A stretch of 12,802 bases of DNA from Pseudomonadota bacterium (GTDB taxonomy: Bacteria > Pseudomonadota > Alphaproteobacteria > Rhizobiales > Beijerinckiaceae): assembly GCA_023393655.1 (NCBI GenBank), contig JAEWKP010000067.1:1-12802 (forward strand), written 5' to 3'. The position numbers and the translations under genes are program-made. The notes under the pieces were generated by a model. It saw nothing but the letters and a program-made list of their open reading frames with translations. It made no database searches and had not been told where the DNA came from. Shown here piece after piece: positions 6,228-12,802 of this stretch (position 1 is the first letter of the stretch; each line of letters opens with the position of its first letter).

Positions 6228-7129
6228 ATGCTCCCGTCGCCGGCCGCTCGCTTCCGCCCGTGGCGGAGGAGGGCGCAGGCATCACGGTGACCGATGCGAC
6301 GGTCACCTATCGCAACGGCCATACAGCGCTTCGGGATGCGAGCTTCCGCATCCCGACCGGCACGATCGCGGCGCTCGTCGGCGTCAACGGCTCCGGCAAC
6401 TCGACGCTGTTCAAGGCGATCATGGGTTTCGTCCGACTTGCGAGGGGCGATATCCGCATTCTCGGCATCACGGTGCGCGAGGCGCTGCGCCGCAACCTCA
6501 TCGCCTATGTGCCGCAGGCCGAGGAGGTCGACTGGACCTTCCCGGTTCTGGTCGAGGATGTCGTGATGATGGGCCGCTACGGCCATATGGGCATGATGCG
6601 GATCGCCAGGGCGGCCGATCACGAGGCCGTCGCCGCCGCGCTCGAGCGTGTCGACATGAGCGCCTTTCGCAAGCGCCAGATCGGCGAACTCTCGGGCGGA
6701 CAGAAGAAGCGCGTCTTCCTCGCGCGTGCGCTGGCCCAGGACAGCCGTGTCATCCTGCTCGACGAGCCCTTCACCGGGGTCGACGTCAAGACCGAGGACC
6801 AGATCATCGCCTTGCTGCGCGAGCTCAGGGCCGAAGGCCGGGTCATGCTGGTCTCGACGCATAATCTCGGCTCGGTGCCGGAATTCTGCGACCGTACCAT
6901 CCTGATCAAGGGCACGGTGCTGGCCCATGGCCCGACGGCGGAGACCTTCACGCAGGAGAACCTGCAGCGCGCCTTCGGCGGCGTGCTGCGCCATTTCGTG
7001 TTGAGCGGGGCGGGACGCGAAGGGCAGGCGCCGGTCGGCGTCTTCACCGATGACGAGCGGCCGCTGATCCTGCGCGAGGGCAAGGCGTCCAGCCGCGAGG
7101 CCGAGGCGCCTGGCGGAGAGCGGCCATGA
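6224..7129 (+). CDS. sitB: Mn/Fe ABC transporter ATPase SitB, Walker A Lys replaced by Asn
   Basis: This is the nucleotide-binding subunit that would drive metal import through SitCD. It has 301 residues from a GTG start at 6224 that overlaps the sitA stop, with AGGGA about 9 bases upstream. ABC motifs: Walker A GVNGSGNST (53-61), Q-loop YVPQ (Gln98), signature LSGGQ (156-160), Walker B RVILLDEP (175-182) with Asp180 and Glu181, D-loop TGVD, and switch His213 in STHN. All are canonical except Walker A. The invariant lysine that grips the ATP phosphates is Asn59, codon AAC at 6398-6400, one base away from AAA or AAG. Because SitB acts as a homodimer, both ATP sites would be affected, and such a change normally abolishes hydrolysis. 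The reading frame is otherwise intact and the operon is tightly packed. This is either a recent inactivating mutation or a base error. A polar tail of about 45 residues follows the ATPase core. Confidence 0.92.
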   Translation: MNAPVAGRSLPPVAEEGAGITVTDATVTYRNGHTALRDASFRIPTGTIAALVGVNGSGNSTLFKAIMGFVRLARGDIRILGITVREALRRNLIAYVPQAEEVDWTFPVLVEDVVMMGRYGHMGMMRIARAADHEAVAAALERVDMSAFRKRQIGELSGGQKKRVFLARALAQDSRVILLDEPFTGVDVKTEDQIIALLRELRAEGRVMLVSTHNLGSVPEFCDRTILIKGTVLAHGPTAETFTQENLQRAFGGVLRHFVLSGAGREGQAPVGVFTDDERPLILREGKASSREAEAPGGERP

Positions 7130-7983
7130 TCGCCGTTCTTCTCGAACCTTTCGCCTATGGCTACATGCGCAACGCGATGTGGGTCTCGGCCCTTGTCGGC
7201 GGCGTCTGCGCCTTCCTGTCCTGCTATCTGATGCTGAAGGGCTGGTCGCTGATCGGCGACGCGCTCTCGCATGCGATCGTGCCGGGTGTGGCCGGCGCCT
7301 ACATGCTGGGGCTGCCCTTCTCGGTCGGCGCCTTCTTCTCCGGCGGTCTCGCGGCTGGCGCCATGCTCTTCCTGAATCAGCGCACGCGGCTGAAGGAGGA
7401 CGCCATCATCGGCCTGATCTTCTCCAGCTTCTTCGGGCTCGGCCTGTTCATGGTGTCGCTGTCGCCGACCTCGGTGAACATCCAGACGATCGTGCTCGGC
7501 AATGTGCTCGCCATCACCCCGGCCGATACGATCCAGCTCGCGGCCATCGGCTTCGTCTCGCTCGCCATCCTGCTCGTCAAATGGAAGGATCTGATGGTCA
7601 CCTTCTTCGACGAGAGCCATGCGCGCTCGATCGGCCTCAATCCGGCGGCGCTGAAGCTGATGTTCTTCACCCTTCTCTCGGCCTCGACGGTCGCGGCGCT
7701 GCAGACGGTGGGCGCCTTCCTCGTCATCTGCATGGTCGTGACGCCCGGCGCCACCGCCTATCTGCTGACCGACCGTTTCCCGAGGCTGCTGGTGATCGCG
7801 GTGGCGATCGGCGCGCTGACGAGCTTCACCGGCGCCTATATCAGCTATTTTCTCGACGGAGCGACCGGCGGCATCATCGTCGTGCTGCAGACCACGATCT
7901 TCCTCATCGCCTTCTTCCTCGCGCCCAAACATGGCCTGCTGGCGGCCCGCCGCCGCGCCGCCTGCGAGCTGGAGGCCGGGTGA
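7126..7983 (+). CDS. sitC: Mn/Fe ABC transporter permease SitC (ABC-3 family)
   Basis: This inner-membrane subunit forms the metal channel together with SitD. It has 285 residues with about eight hydrophobic helices, beginning with AMWVSALVGGVCAFLSCYLM (about 17-36). Family features are KGWSLIGDALSHAIVPGV (38-55), the cytoplasmic coupling region FDESHARSIGLNPAALK that contacts the ATPase, and VVTPGATAYLLTDRF near the C-terminal third. The ATG overlaps the sitB stop (ATGA), so the two are probably translationally coupled. It is homologous along its length to the next gene, as expected for the SitC/SitD heterodimer that arose by duplication. A long frame beginning at 7179 in another phase is a shadow of this gene. 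Confidence 0.93.
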   Translation: MIAVLLEPFAYGYMRNAMWVSALVGGVCAFLSCYLMLKGWSLIGDALSHAIVPGVAGAYMLGLPFSVGAFFSGGLAAGAMLFLNQRTRLKEDAIIGLIFSSFFGLGLFMVSLSPTSVNIQTIVLGNVLAITPADTIQLAAIGFVSLAILLVKWKDLMVTFFDESHARSIGLNPAALKLMFFTLLSASTVAALQTVGAFLVICMVVTPGATAYLLTDRFPRLLVIAVAIGALTSFTGAYISYFLDGATGGIIVVLQTTIFLIAFFLAPKHGLLAARRRAACELEAG

Positions 7984-8810
7984 TGGCTCTCATCGAGACG
8001 CTGCTCTCGCCCTTCCGGTTCGATTTCATGGTCAATGCGCTGGTGATCTCGGCGATCGTCGCCGTGCCGATGGCGCTCCTGTCCTGTTTCCTCGTGCTGA
8101 AAGGCTGGTCGCTGATGGGCGATGCGATCAGCCATGCCGTGTTTCCCGGCGTGGTTCTCGCCTATATCCTCGGCTTTCCCTATGCGATCGGCGCTTTCGC
8201 CGCCGGCATGGTCTGCGCCACCGCGACCGGCTTCCTGAAGGAGAACAGCCGGATCAAGCAGGACACGGTGATGGGGGTCGTCTTCTCGGGCATGTTCGGG
8301 CTCGGCCTCGTGCTCTACGTCAAGATCCAGTCCGACGTGCATCTCGACCACATCCTCTTCGGCGACATGCTCGGCGTCTCCGGGGCGGACATTGCGGGCG
8401 CTGGGGCGATCGCCGCGTTTACCGCCGCGGTGATAGGCATCAAGTGGAAGGATTTCCTGCTGCATGCCTTCGATCCGGCGCAGGCGCAGGCGATCGGCCT
8501 GCGGGTCAAGCTGCTGCATTACGGCCTGCTTGCGTTGATTTCGCTGACGATCGTCGGCGCGCTGCAGGCTGTCGGCATCATCCTGGCCATCGCCATGTTG
8601 ATCGCCCCCGGCGCCATCGCGTTCCTGCTGACCCGCCGCTTCAGCACGATGCTGCTGGCATCGGTCGCCATTGCCGTGAGCGGCTCGTTGCTGGGCGTCT
8701 ATCTGTCGTTCTTCCTCGACAGCGCGCCGGCACCGACGATCGTGCTGCTGTTGTCGCTCGTCTTCGTTCTCGCGCTTCTCCATACGAGTAGGAGAGCCGC
8801 CGAGGCGTGA
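7983..8810 (+). CDS. sitD: Mn/Fe ABC transporter permease SitD (ABC-3 family)
   Basis: This is the second channel subunit of the Mn/Fe importer, 275 residues. The ATG at 7983 shares one base with the sitC stop (TGATG), so I reject the much longer reading that begins inside sitC in this phase. Conserved blocks mirror SitC: KGWSLMGDAISHAVFPGV, the coupling stretch FDPAQAQAIGLRVKLLHYG, and MLIAPGAIAFLLTRRF before the last helices. There are about eight membrane helices, ending in a short basic tail. It is the last gene of the operon; 147 bp separate it from the dctM remnant on the other strand. No strong rho-independent terminator with a T-tract is visible after it. Confidence 0.93.
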   Translation: MALIETLLSPFRFDFMVNALVISAIVAVPMALLSCFLVLKGWSLMGDAISHAVFPGVVLAYILGFPYAIGAFAAGMVCATATGFLKENSRIKQDTVMGVVFSGMFGLGLVLYVKIQSDVHLDHILFGDMLGVSGADIAGAGAIAAFTAAVIGIKWKDFLLHAFDPAQAQAIGLRVKLLHYGLLALISLTIVGALQAVGIILAIAMLIAPGAIAFLLTRRFSTMLLASVAIAVSGSLLGVYLSFFLDSAPAPTIVLLLSLVFVLALLHTSRRAAEA

Positions 8811-8827
8811 CCCTGGCGGCACTAAGC

Positions 8828-8850
8828 CCCGGCTTTGGAGAGCAGCGCTC
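8828..8850 (+). repeat. Right copy of the 23-bp imperfect direct repeat flanking sitABCD
   Basis: This matches 4973-4995 at 20 of 23 positions. It begins 18 bp after the sitD stop. Unlike the left copy it is not followed by further tRNA sequence, since the D-arm and acceptor bases are absent. Confidence 0.4.
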
Positions 8851-8957
8851 GCGCACGAGACGTGCTGTTCCCGATCGTCAAAAGATATGAGGCCCGGTCG
8901 CTCCCGAGATCGGCCACGTCCCCTGCGCGCGATAAGCCGCTCGCTCGCGGCAAAAGA

Positions 8958-9838
8958 TCAGCGGTAGACGAAATCCCGCAAGGCGAGCGAAATCCAGGGC
9001 ATGTAGGTGATCAGTGCCAGGCAGGCGAAGACGACGCCGATGAAGGGCAGGAGCGATTTCGTCATCCGGTCCAGCGAAATCCGGGCGACCGCGCAGGCCG
9101 CAAACAGGTTGACGCCGAAGGGCGGCGTAATCATGCCGAGCGCCAGATTGACCACCATGACCATCCCGAAATGCACGGGGTCGATGCCGAAGCGCAGCGC
9201 GACCGGCGCCAGGATCGGTGCCAGCACGATGATCGCTGCTGAAGTCTCGATGAACATGCCGATCACGAACAGGAAGAGATTGACCGCGAGCAGGAAGGTC
9301 CAGCCGCTGTCGAAGGTCGCGATGATATAGGCCCGATCTGGGCAGGCACGCCGGCGCGCGTCAGCAGGAAGCTGAACAGGCCCGCCATCGCGATGATAAG
9401 CATGATCACCGTTGAAGAGACCACCGATTTGCGCAGGATCGCGATAACCGTGGCGAAATCGAGCTCGCGATAGATGAAGCAACTGACGATCAGCGCATAG
9501 AACACCGCGACGATGGAGGCTTCGGTCGGCGTGAAGACACCGCCATAGATGCCGCCGAGGATGATCACCGGCATCATCAGGGCAAGGCCCGCCGCCCGCG
9601 TTGACGCCAGCACCTGCATGCGCCCTTCGTGATCGCTGCGGCCATAGCCCCTGATGCGGCACCAGAGCCAGACCGAGAACATCAGCGCGCCGGCGATCAG
9701 GATGCCGGGGCCGAAGCCGGCCACGAAGAGTTCGCCGATCGAGACCTCGGCGGCAACGCCGTAGAGGATCATCGGAATCGAAGGCGGGATGATGACCCCG
9801 AGCTCGGCCGCGCTGGCCTGGAGTGAAGCCGCAAAGGA
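8958..9838 (-). pseudogene. dctM: Remnant of a TRAP transporter large permease (DctM), N-terminus deleted and frameshifted
   Basis: About 293 codons of a DctM-type 12-helix permease, normally around 427 residues, survive. Reading on the minus strand, homology begins abruptly near 9838 with FAASLQASAAELGVIIPPSI, a mid-protein segment; roughly the first 130-140 residues are missing. The frame continues through GGIYGGVFTPTEASIVAVFY and ends in LLTRAGVPAQIG. At about 9332-9335 one base appears lost. The adjacent frame then continues AYIIATFDSGWTFLLAVNLF and NLALGMITPPFGVNLF, and ends at the proper stop at 8958 (RDFVYR). Both pieces together make one ordinary C-terminal two-thirds of DctM. With no start and a frameshift, it cannot make a working permease. 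No dctQ or dctP adjoins it; the upstream side joins a LysR remnant. Confidence 0.88.
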
Positions 9839-10452
9839 GAAGGCTTCGCGATGACCTGCCTGCCGAGCCTGCTGGAAACGGTGCGGGCGGATTATCCGCT
9901 GCTGAAGGCGGAATACGCCGTCTCGATCAGCTACGAGCTGGAGCGCGAGCTCAACGACCGCAGGCTGGACCTCGCTGTCCTGGTCAACCCGATCGGGCGT
10001 CCGGGATGAGGCTGGTTCCGCTCGGCGTGCAGGACACGGCCTGGGTCGCCTCGGTCAAATGGGGGCTCGGTCCCGAAATCCGTCCCGCGGATCTCTGCCC
10101 CTTGCCGATCGTCAGCAATCAGCCGCGATCGGCCATGTTCCGACAGATCAAGGACTGGTTCGCGACCGCCGGCCTCGAACCGCTTCGCCATGATCTTTGC
10201 AACAGCGTCGCCGTGATCGGCCATCTCGTTTCGTCGGGCGTGGCACTCGGCGTATTGCCCGTCCGGATGATGGAGGCCGACGTCAAGGCCGGCCTCGTCA
10301 CGGTTCTGCGCCCGGTTCCGGACCTCAATCACGGCAGGGTCTATGCGAGCTATCCGGAAGGGGGCCTGACCGCCCCGGTCAGCGCCATGCTGAAATCGAT
10401 CCAGAAGGCGCTCGACGCGATCGACTATCTCAAGGTGGACGGCACGCGCTGA
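9839..10452 (+). pseudogene. Remnant of a LysR-family regulator, HTH deleted and frameshifted
   Basis: Only the effector-binding domain remains. Homology starts near 9839 with EGFAMTCLPSLLETV, equivalent to ETFAVACL in the intact LysR at 11397-10468. It reads through RRLDLAVLVNPIGRPG to a premature TGA at 10007. The next frame takes over at 10006 with MRLVPLGVQDTAWVASV and runs to the normal end at 10452, so one base was lost at about 10001-10008. Alignment by eye with the neighbouring intact LysR is continuous (for example GLGPEIRPADL against GLGPIVRPADL, and SAMFRQIKDWF against SAMHRQITEWF), so the two are paralogues. The DNA-binding half (about 90-100 residues) is absent, and the sequence passes directly into dctM on the other strand. 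It is not functional. Confidence 0.87.
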
Positions 10453-10467
10453 CGGGCCGGTCCGAGA

Positions 10468-11397
10468 TCAACCTTCGCTGTCGGCTCCCCTCCGCGCCGG
10501 CGGCAGCAGGAACGGCATCGTCCCCAGAACCCGTCGCGCCGCGGCGATCACCGCCTCGATCTCGGCCGTCGCTCCGCCGATGCGGTGGCCGGCGCACAGC
10601 GAGGCATGCGCGAAGTCCGGCACGGCCCGCAGCTTCACGACCTGCCCGTCGGCGAGAGCAGGCTCCATCAGCTTTACGGGCAGGAAGGCGGCGGCCACGC
10701 CCTCCTGAACCAGATGGGCAATGACCATCTGGCCCGTGCAGAAGTCCAGCCGGCGCGGCTTGACGTCTGCTGCGCTGAACCACTCGGTGATCTGCCGGTG
10801 CATGGCGGATGGCGGCGGGTTCGTCAGGATCTGACAGTCCTGCAGATCGGCGGGCCGCACGATCGGGCCGAGGCCGAGGCTCCTGGCGGCGATCCATGCC
10901 GCCTCCTGGCGCCCGAGCTCGACCAGCCTGATCGCAATGCCGTCGCTGGGGTGGACCAGAAAGGCGACGTCGAGCCTGTGCTCGCGGAGTTCGTCCTCGA
11001 GCTGGGAGCTGGTGGCCACGGAGAGTTCCAGCCGCAGCCGAGGATAGAGCGCTCCGAGGTCCTTGAGGATCAGCGTCAGGCAGGCGACCGCGAAGGTTTC
11101 CGGCATGCCGACCTTCACCGTGCCGTGAAGCGCCCCGGTCGAACCTGCACGCTCGCGCATGCGGCCGAGCTCCTCGATGATCGAGATCGCATGCCCGAAC
11201 AGCTGTTCGCCGTCCGGACTCAGGCGCAGCGTCGAGCCGGAGCGATCGAAAACCTTGACGCCCAGCTCGTCCTGCAGGGATTTCAGCCGAAGCGACACGG
11301 TTGGCTGCGCGAGAAAAAGATGCCTCGCGGCCGCCTGCACGGAGCCGAGGCGCGCGGTCCAGACAAAGGCCTCCAATTCCGCGATCGTCGGGCGCAT
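10468..11397 (-). CDS. LysR-family transcriptional regulator, divergent from a TRAP operon
   Basis: This is a DNA-binding regulator of 309 residues, the normal LysR length. The N-terminal HTH is clear: IAELEAFVWTARLGSVQAAA, then AQPTVSLRLKSLQDELGV and VFDRSGSTLRLSPDGEQLF (within residues 1-68). The linker helix and a two-lobe effector domain follow (about 90-295, starting with GTVKVGMPETFAVACL). The ATG at 11397 gives the standard MRPTIAELEAF start; the longer reading from 11601 would cross the dctP leader and is rejected. It is divergent from dctP, with 109 bp between the starts, so by the usual LysR arrangement it likely controls the TRAP genes in response to their substrate and represses itself. 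Its stop is 15 bp from the stop of the paralogous LysR remnant, in convergent orientation. Confidence 0.92.
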   Translation of the reverse strand: MRPTIAELEAFVWTARLGSVQAAARHLFLAQPTVSLRLKSLQDELGVKVFDRSGSTLRLSPDGEQLFGHAISIIEELGRMRERAGSTGALHGTVKVGMPETFAVACLTLILKDLGALYPRLRLELSVATSSQLEDELREHRLDVAFLVHPSDGIAIRLVELGRQEAAWIAARSLGLGPIVRPADLQDCQILTNPPPSAMHRQITEWFSAADVKPRRLDFCTGQMVIAHLVQEGVAAAFLPVKLMEPALADGQVVKLRAVPDFAHASLCAGHRIGGATAEIEAVIAAARRVLGTMPFLLPPARRGADSEG

Positions 11398-11425
11398 TGA
11401 AAATTCCAATGTTGTCGCACGAGAT

Positions 11426-11439
11426 AATCCAATTGGATT
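11426..11439. promoter_or_regulatory. Perfect 14-bp palindrome between lysR and dctP
   Basis: AATCCAATTGGATT is a perfect dyad, 29 bp upstream of the lysR start and 68 bp before the dctP start. The T at 11425 and A at 11437 also satisfy the T-N11-A rule of LysR operators. A smaller palindrome ATTGCAAT follows at 11444-11451. It is the best candidate for the binding site of the adjacent LysR protein. Confidence 0.5.
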
Positions 11440-11474
11440 TGCGATTGCAATGCGGCTTAGGCTGCCTGCCAGAA

Positions 11475-11488
11475 GTCGAATAATCGAC
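11475..11488. repeat. Inverted repeat in the dctP leader
   Basis: GTCGA (11475-11479) and TCGAC (11484-11488) are separated by ATAA, just before the ribosome site of dctP. It may be a second regulatory half-site or a small leader hairpin; nothing distinguishes these. Confidence 0.3.
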
Positions 11489-11506
11489 CTTTCCAGGGAG
11501 AGAGTG

Positions 11507-12568
11507 ATGCAGCGACCGCTTCGTGTATTGGCGTTTCTGGCAGCCTTTGGAATGTCGGCGCTCGGCGCCCAAGCCCAGGATTTCCCCAAGATCAATCTCA
11601 AGGTCTCAGGCGGAAACCAGACGCAGAACCTGTTCCAGAAGGTCTACAAGCCGTTCTTCACCGAGATGCTCGCGGCAAAGACGAATGGCGCGATCACCAC
11701 GACGTTCGGATCGCTCGAGGAACTCGGCCTGCGCGGCCCCGAGGTGCTGCGCCTGCTGCGGCAGGGCGTCTTCGATATCTCCGAGGCGACGATGTCCTAC
11801 ATGGCGGGCGAGGATTCCCGCTTCGACGGCCTCGATCTGCCCGGCGTGACCGTCGACATCGTCACGCAGCGCAAGGCTGCTGACGCCTTCCGCCCTGCGC
11901 TCGCCAAGACACTCGAGACGAAATACCACACCAAGCTGCTCAGCATGAGCCCGGTGGCGGCTCAGATGTTCTACTGCAAGGGCGAGATCACGGGGCTGGA
12001 TTCGCTACGCGGCAAGGCGGTGCGGACCTTCAACCGCGCGATGTCGCAGATGGTCGAGGGCGCCGGCGGTTCCTCAGTGAACGTCCCCTTCGCCGAAGTC
12101 ATCCCGGCGATGCAGCGTGGCGTCGCGCAATGCGCGGTGACAGGCACGTCAGCCGGCAATACCGCACGGTGGTGGGAGGTCAGCGACCATCTCTATGCGC
12201 TGCCCATGGGCTGGTCGATGACGTTTTTCGGCGCCAATCTGAACAGCTGGGCGAAGCTCGACGCGAAGACCCGCGCCTTTCTCGAACAGCAGTTCGCCGA
12301 ACTGGAGGATCGCATGTGGGCGCAGGCCGGCAGCGACATCCAGGACGGCGTGAACTGCAATACCGGTCTCGGCCCCTGCAAGGACGGCATCGAAGCCAAT
12401 CCCAAGATGAAATTCGTCACCGTCTCCGAGCCGGACAAGGCGGCCGCGCAGAAGATCCTGCGCGAGCGGATCCTGCCCGACTGGGCCAAGCGCTGCGGCG
12501 CCGAATGCGTCGCCGAGTGGAACGCGACGGTCGGCAAGGTCGCGGGCGTCGAGGCCAAGGCGCAGTAA
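11507..12568 (+). CDS. dctP: TRAP transporter solute-binding protein, DctP family (six-cysteine type)
   Basis: This is the periplasmic receptor of a TRAP transporter, 353 residues. The ATG at 11507 follows AGGGAGAG and opens a signal peptide (RPLRVLAFLAAFGMSALGAQAQ, cleavage near residue 24); longer readings lack a ribosome site. The family region SLRGKAVRTFNRAMSQM (167-182) carries Arg173, equivalent to the ligand-binding arginine. It is followed by VNVPFAEVIPAMQRGVAQCA, the usual substrate-pocket segment. The mature protein has six cysteines (157, 209, 284, 291, 330, 334), including NCNTGLGPC and RCGAEC, which could form disulfides in the periplasm. This is unlike the cysteine-poor DctP at 490-1494, so the two belong to different DctP groups. 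It heads an operon with dctQ 27 bp later and is divergent from the LysR gene. The ligand is unknown. Confidence 0.92.
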   Translation: MQRPLRVLAFLAAFGMSALGAQAQDFPKINLKVSGGNQTQNLFQKVYKPFFTEMLAAKTNGAITTTFGSLEELGLRGPEVLRLLRQGVFDISEATMSYMAGEDSRFDGLDLPGVTVDIVTQRKAADAFRPALAKTLETKYHTKLLSMSPVAAQMFYCKGEITGLDSLRGKAVRTFNRAMSQMVEGAGGSSVNVPFAEVIPAMQRGVAQCAVTGTSAGNTARWWEVSDHLYALPMGWSMTFFGANLNSWAKLDAKTRAFLEQQFAELEDRMWAQAGSDIQDGVNCNTGLGPCKDGIEANPKMKFVTVSEPDKAAAQKILRERILPDWAKRCGAECVAEWNATVGKVAGVEAKAQ

Positions 12569-12595
12569 CCTGCGGGCTTTTCGGGGCAGATTGCC

Positions 12596-12802
12596 ATGAG
12601 CGCATTTCACGCGATCGTCGCGGCCATCTCGCTCTGGATGGCCCGCATCGGCGGCCTGATGCTCGTCGGATCCTCCGTGGTGATCACCATCGAGATCCTG
12701 GCGCGCAAGGTGATCCATATCCCGTTCAGCGTCGGCACGGAGCTATCGAGCTATGCGCTCGCCATCTCCGCGAGCTGGGCCTTCAGTTATGCCCTGTTGA
12801 AC
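12596..12802 (+). CDS. dctQ: TRAP transporter small permease, DctQ family (3' end beyond the window)
   Basis: The first 69 codons of a DctQ-type membrane subunit are present. From the ATG at 12596 the frame gives a short amphipathic start, a first helix around GGLMLVGSSVVITIEILAR (residues 19-37), then VIHIPFSVGTELSSYALAIS and a second helix entering WAFSYALLN at the window edge. This is the DctQ pattern of helix, a short polar loop carrying an acidic residue, then a second helix. The start is 27 bp after the dctP stop, with a modest GGGGC-like ribosome site, so the two are co-transcribed. The dctM partner should follow outside the window. Confidence 0.85.
   Translation, partial: MSAFHAIVAAISLWMARIGGLMLVGSSVVITIEILARKVIHIPFSVGTELSSYALAISASWAFSYALLN

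Noticed and set aside
6619..7932. 437-residue minus-strand open frame opposite sitB and sitC
   Set aside because: It is an antisense shadow of GC-rich coding DNA, with highly charged low-complexity translation and no domain.
7179..8810. 543-residue open frame covering sitC and sitD
   Set aside because: Its first 268 codons are an arginine-rich out-of-phase reading of sitC. Only the part from ATG 7983 is real and is annotated as sitD.
7845..8822. 325-residue minus-strand open frame opposite sitD
   Set aside because: It is an antisense shadow rich in Gln, Arg and Asp, with no ribosome site or recognisable motif.
8936..8951. GCCGC/GCGGC hairpin as terminator of sitABCD or of the dctM remnant
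   Set aside because: The stem is only 5 bp and is not followed by a T-tract on either strand.
10430..11572. 380-residue minus-strand open frame overlapping lysR
   Set aside because: It is an out-of-phase reading of lysR; the correct frame shows a complete HTH and effector domain.
1..12802. CRISPR array, insertion sequence or integrase gene
   Set aside because: No regularly spaced repeats, transposase or recombinase motifs were found in any frame.

Overview
The window is GC-rich chromosomal DNA, most likely from an alphaproteobacterium of the Hyphomicrobiales type. This is inferred from base composition, a SitABCD-type metal transporter, several TRAP carboxylate transporters and a tRNA-Arg fragment of the alphaproteobacterial kind. 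No species can be named from the sequence alone.

Left block (1-4500). A minus-strand operon reads citrate-synthase-fold lyase (3648-2854), PaaK-like AMP-forming CoA ligase (2857-1541), TRAP solute-binding protein (1494-490) and TRAP small permease (406 to the left edge and beyond). A GntR/FadR-type regulator (3787-4500) is divergent to it. The shared intergenic region holds a sigma70-like promoter for the operon and two GntR-type boxes, one overlapping the -10. Together this looks like a complete cassette for uptake, CoA activation and carbon-carbon cleavage of an unidentified (hydroxy)carboxylate. The lyase appears to have Ser where citrate-synthase relatives have the catalytic Asp.

Middle block (4501-8957). 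About 820 bp without a convincing gene contains a truncated tRNA-Arg(CCG): the 5' half through the anticodon loop, with the 3' half missing. Then comes a tightly overlapping sitABCD operon (5319-8810) for Mn(II)/Fe(II) import. SitB has a Walker A motif in which the invariant lysine is asparagine, a substitution expected to abolish ATP hydrolysis. A 23-bp imperfect direct repeat (20/23) flanks the operon; the left copy lies inside the tRNA fragment.

Right block (8958-12802). Two paralogous 'lysR divergent from TRAP operon' loci are arranged as mirror images. The left one is a wreck: a dctM remnant (minus strand, lacking its N-terminus, one frameshift) is joined directly to a LysR C-terminal remnant (plus strand, lacking its HTH, one frameshift), as expected if one deletion removed everything between them. 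The right one is intact as far as seen: lysR (11397-10468, minus), then a regulatory region with a perfect 14-bp palindrome, then dctP (11507-12568) and the start of dctQ (12596 to the right edge) on the plus strand.
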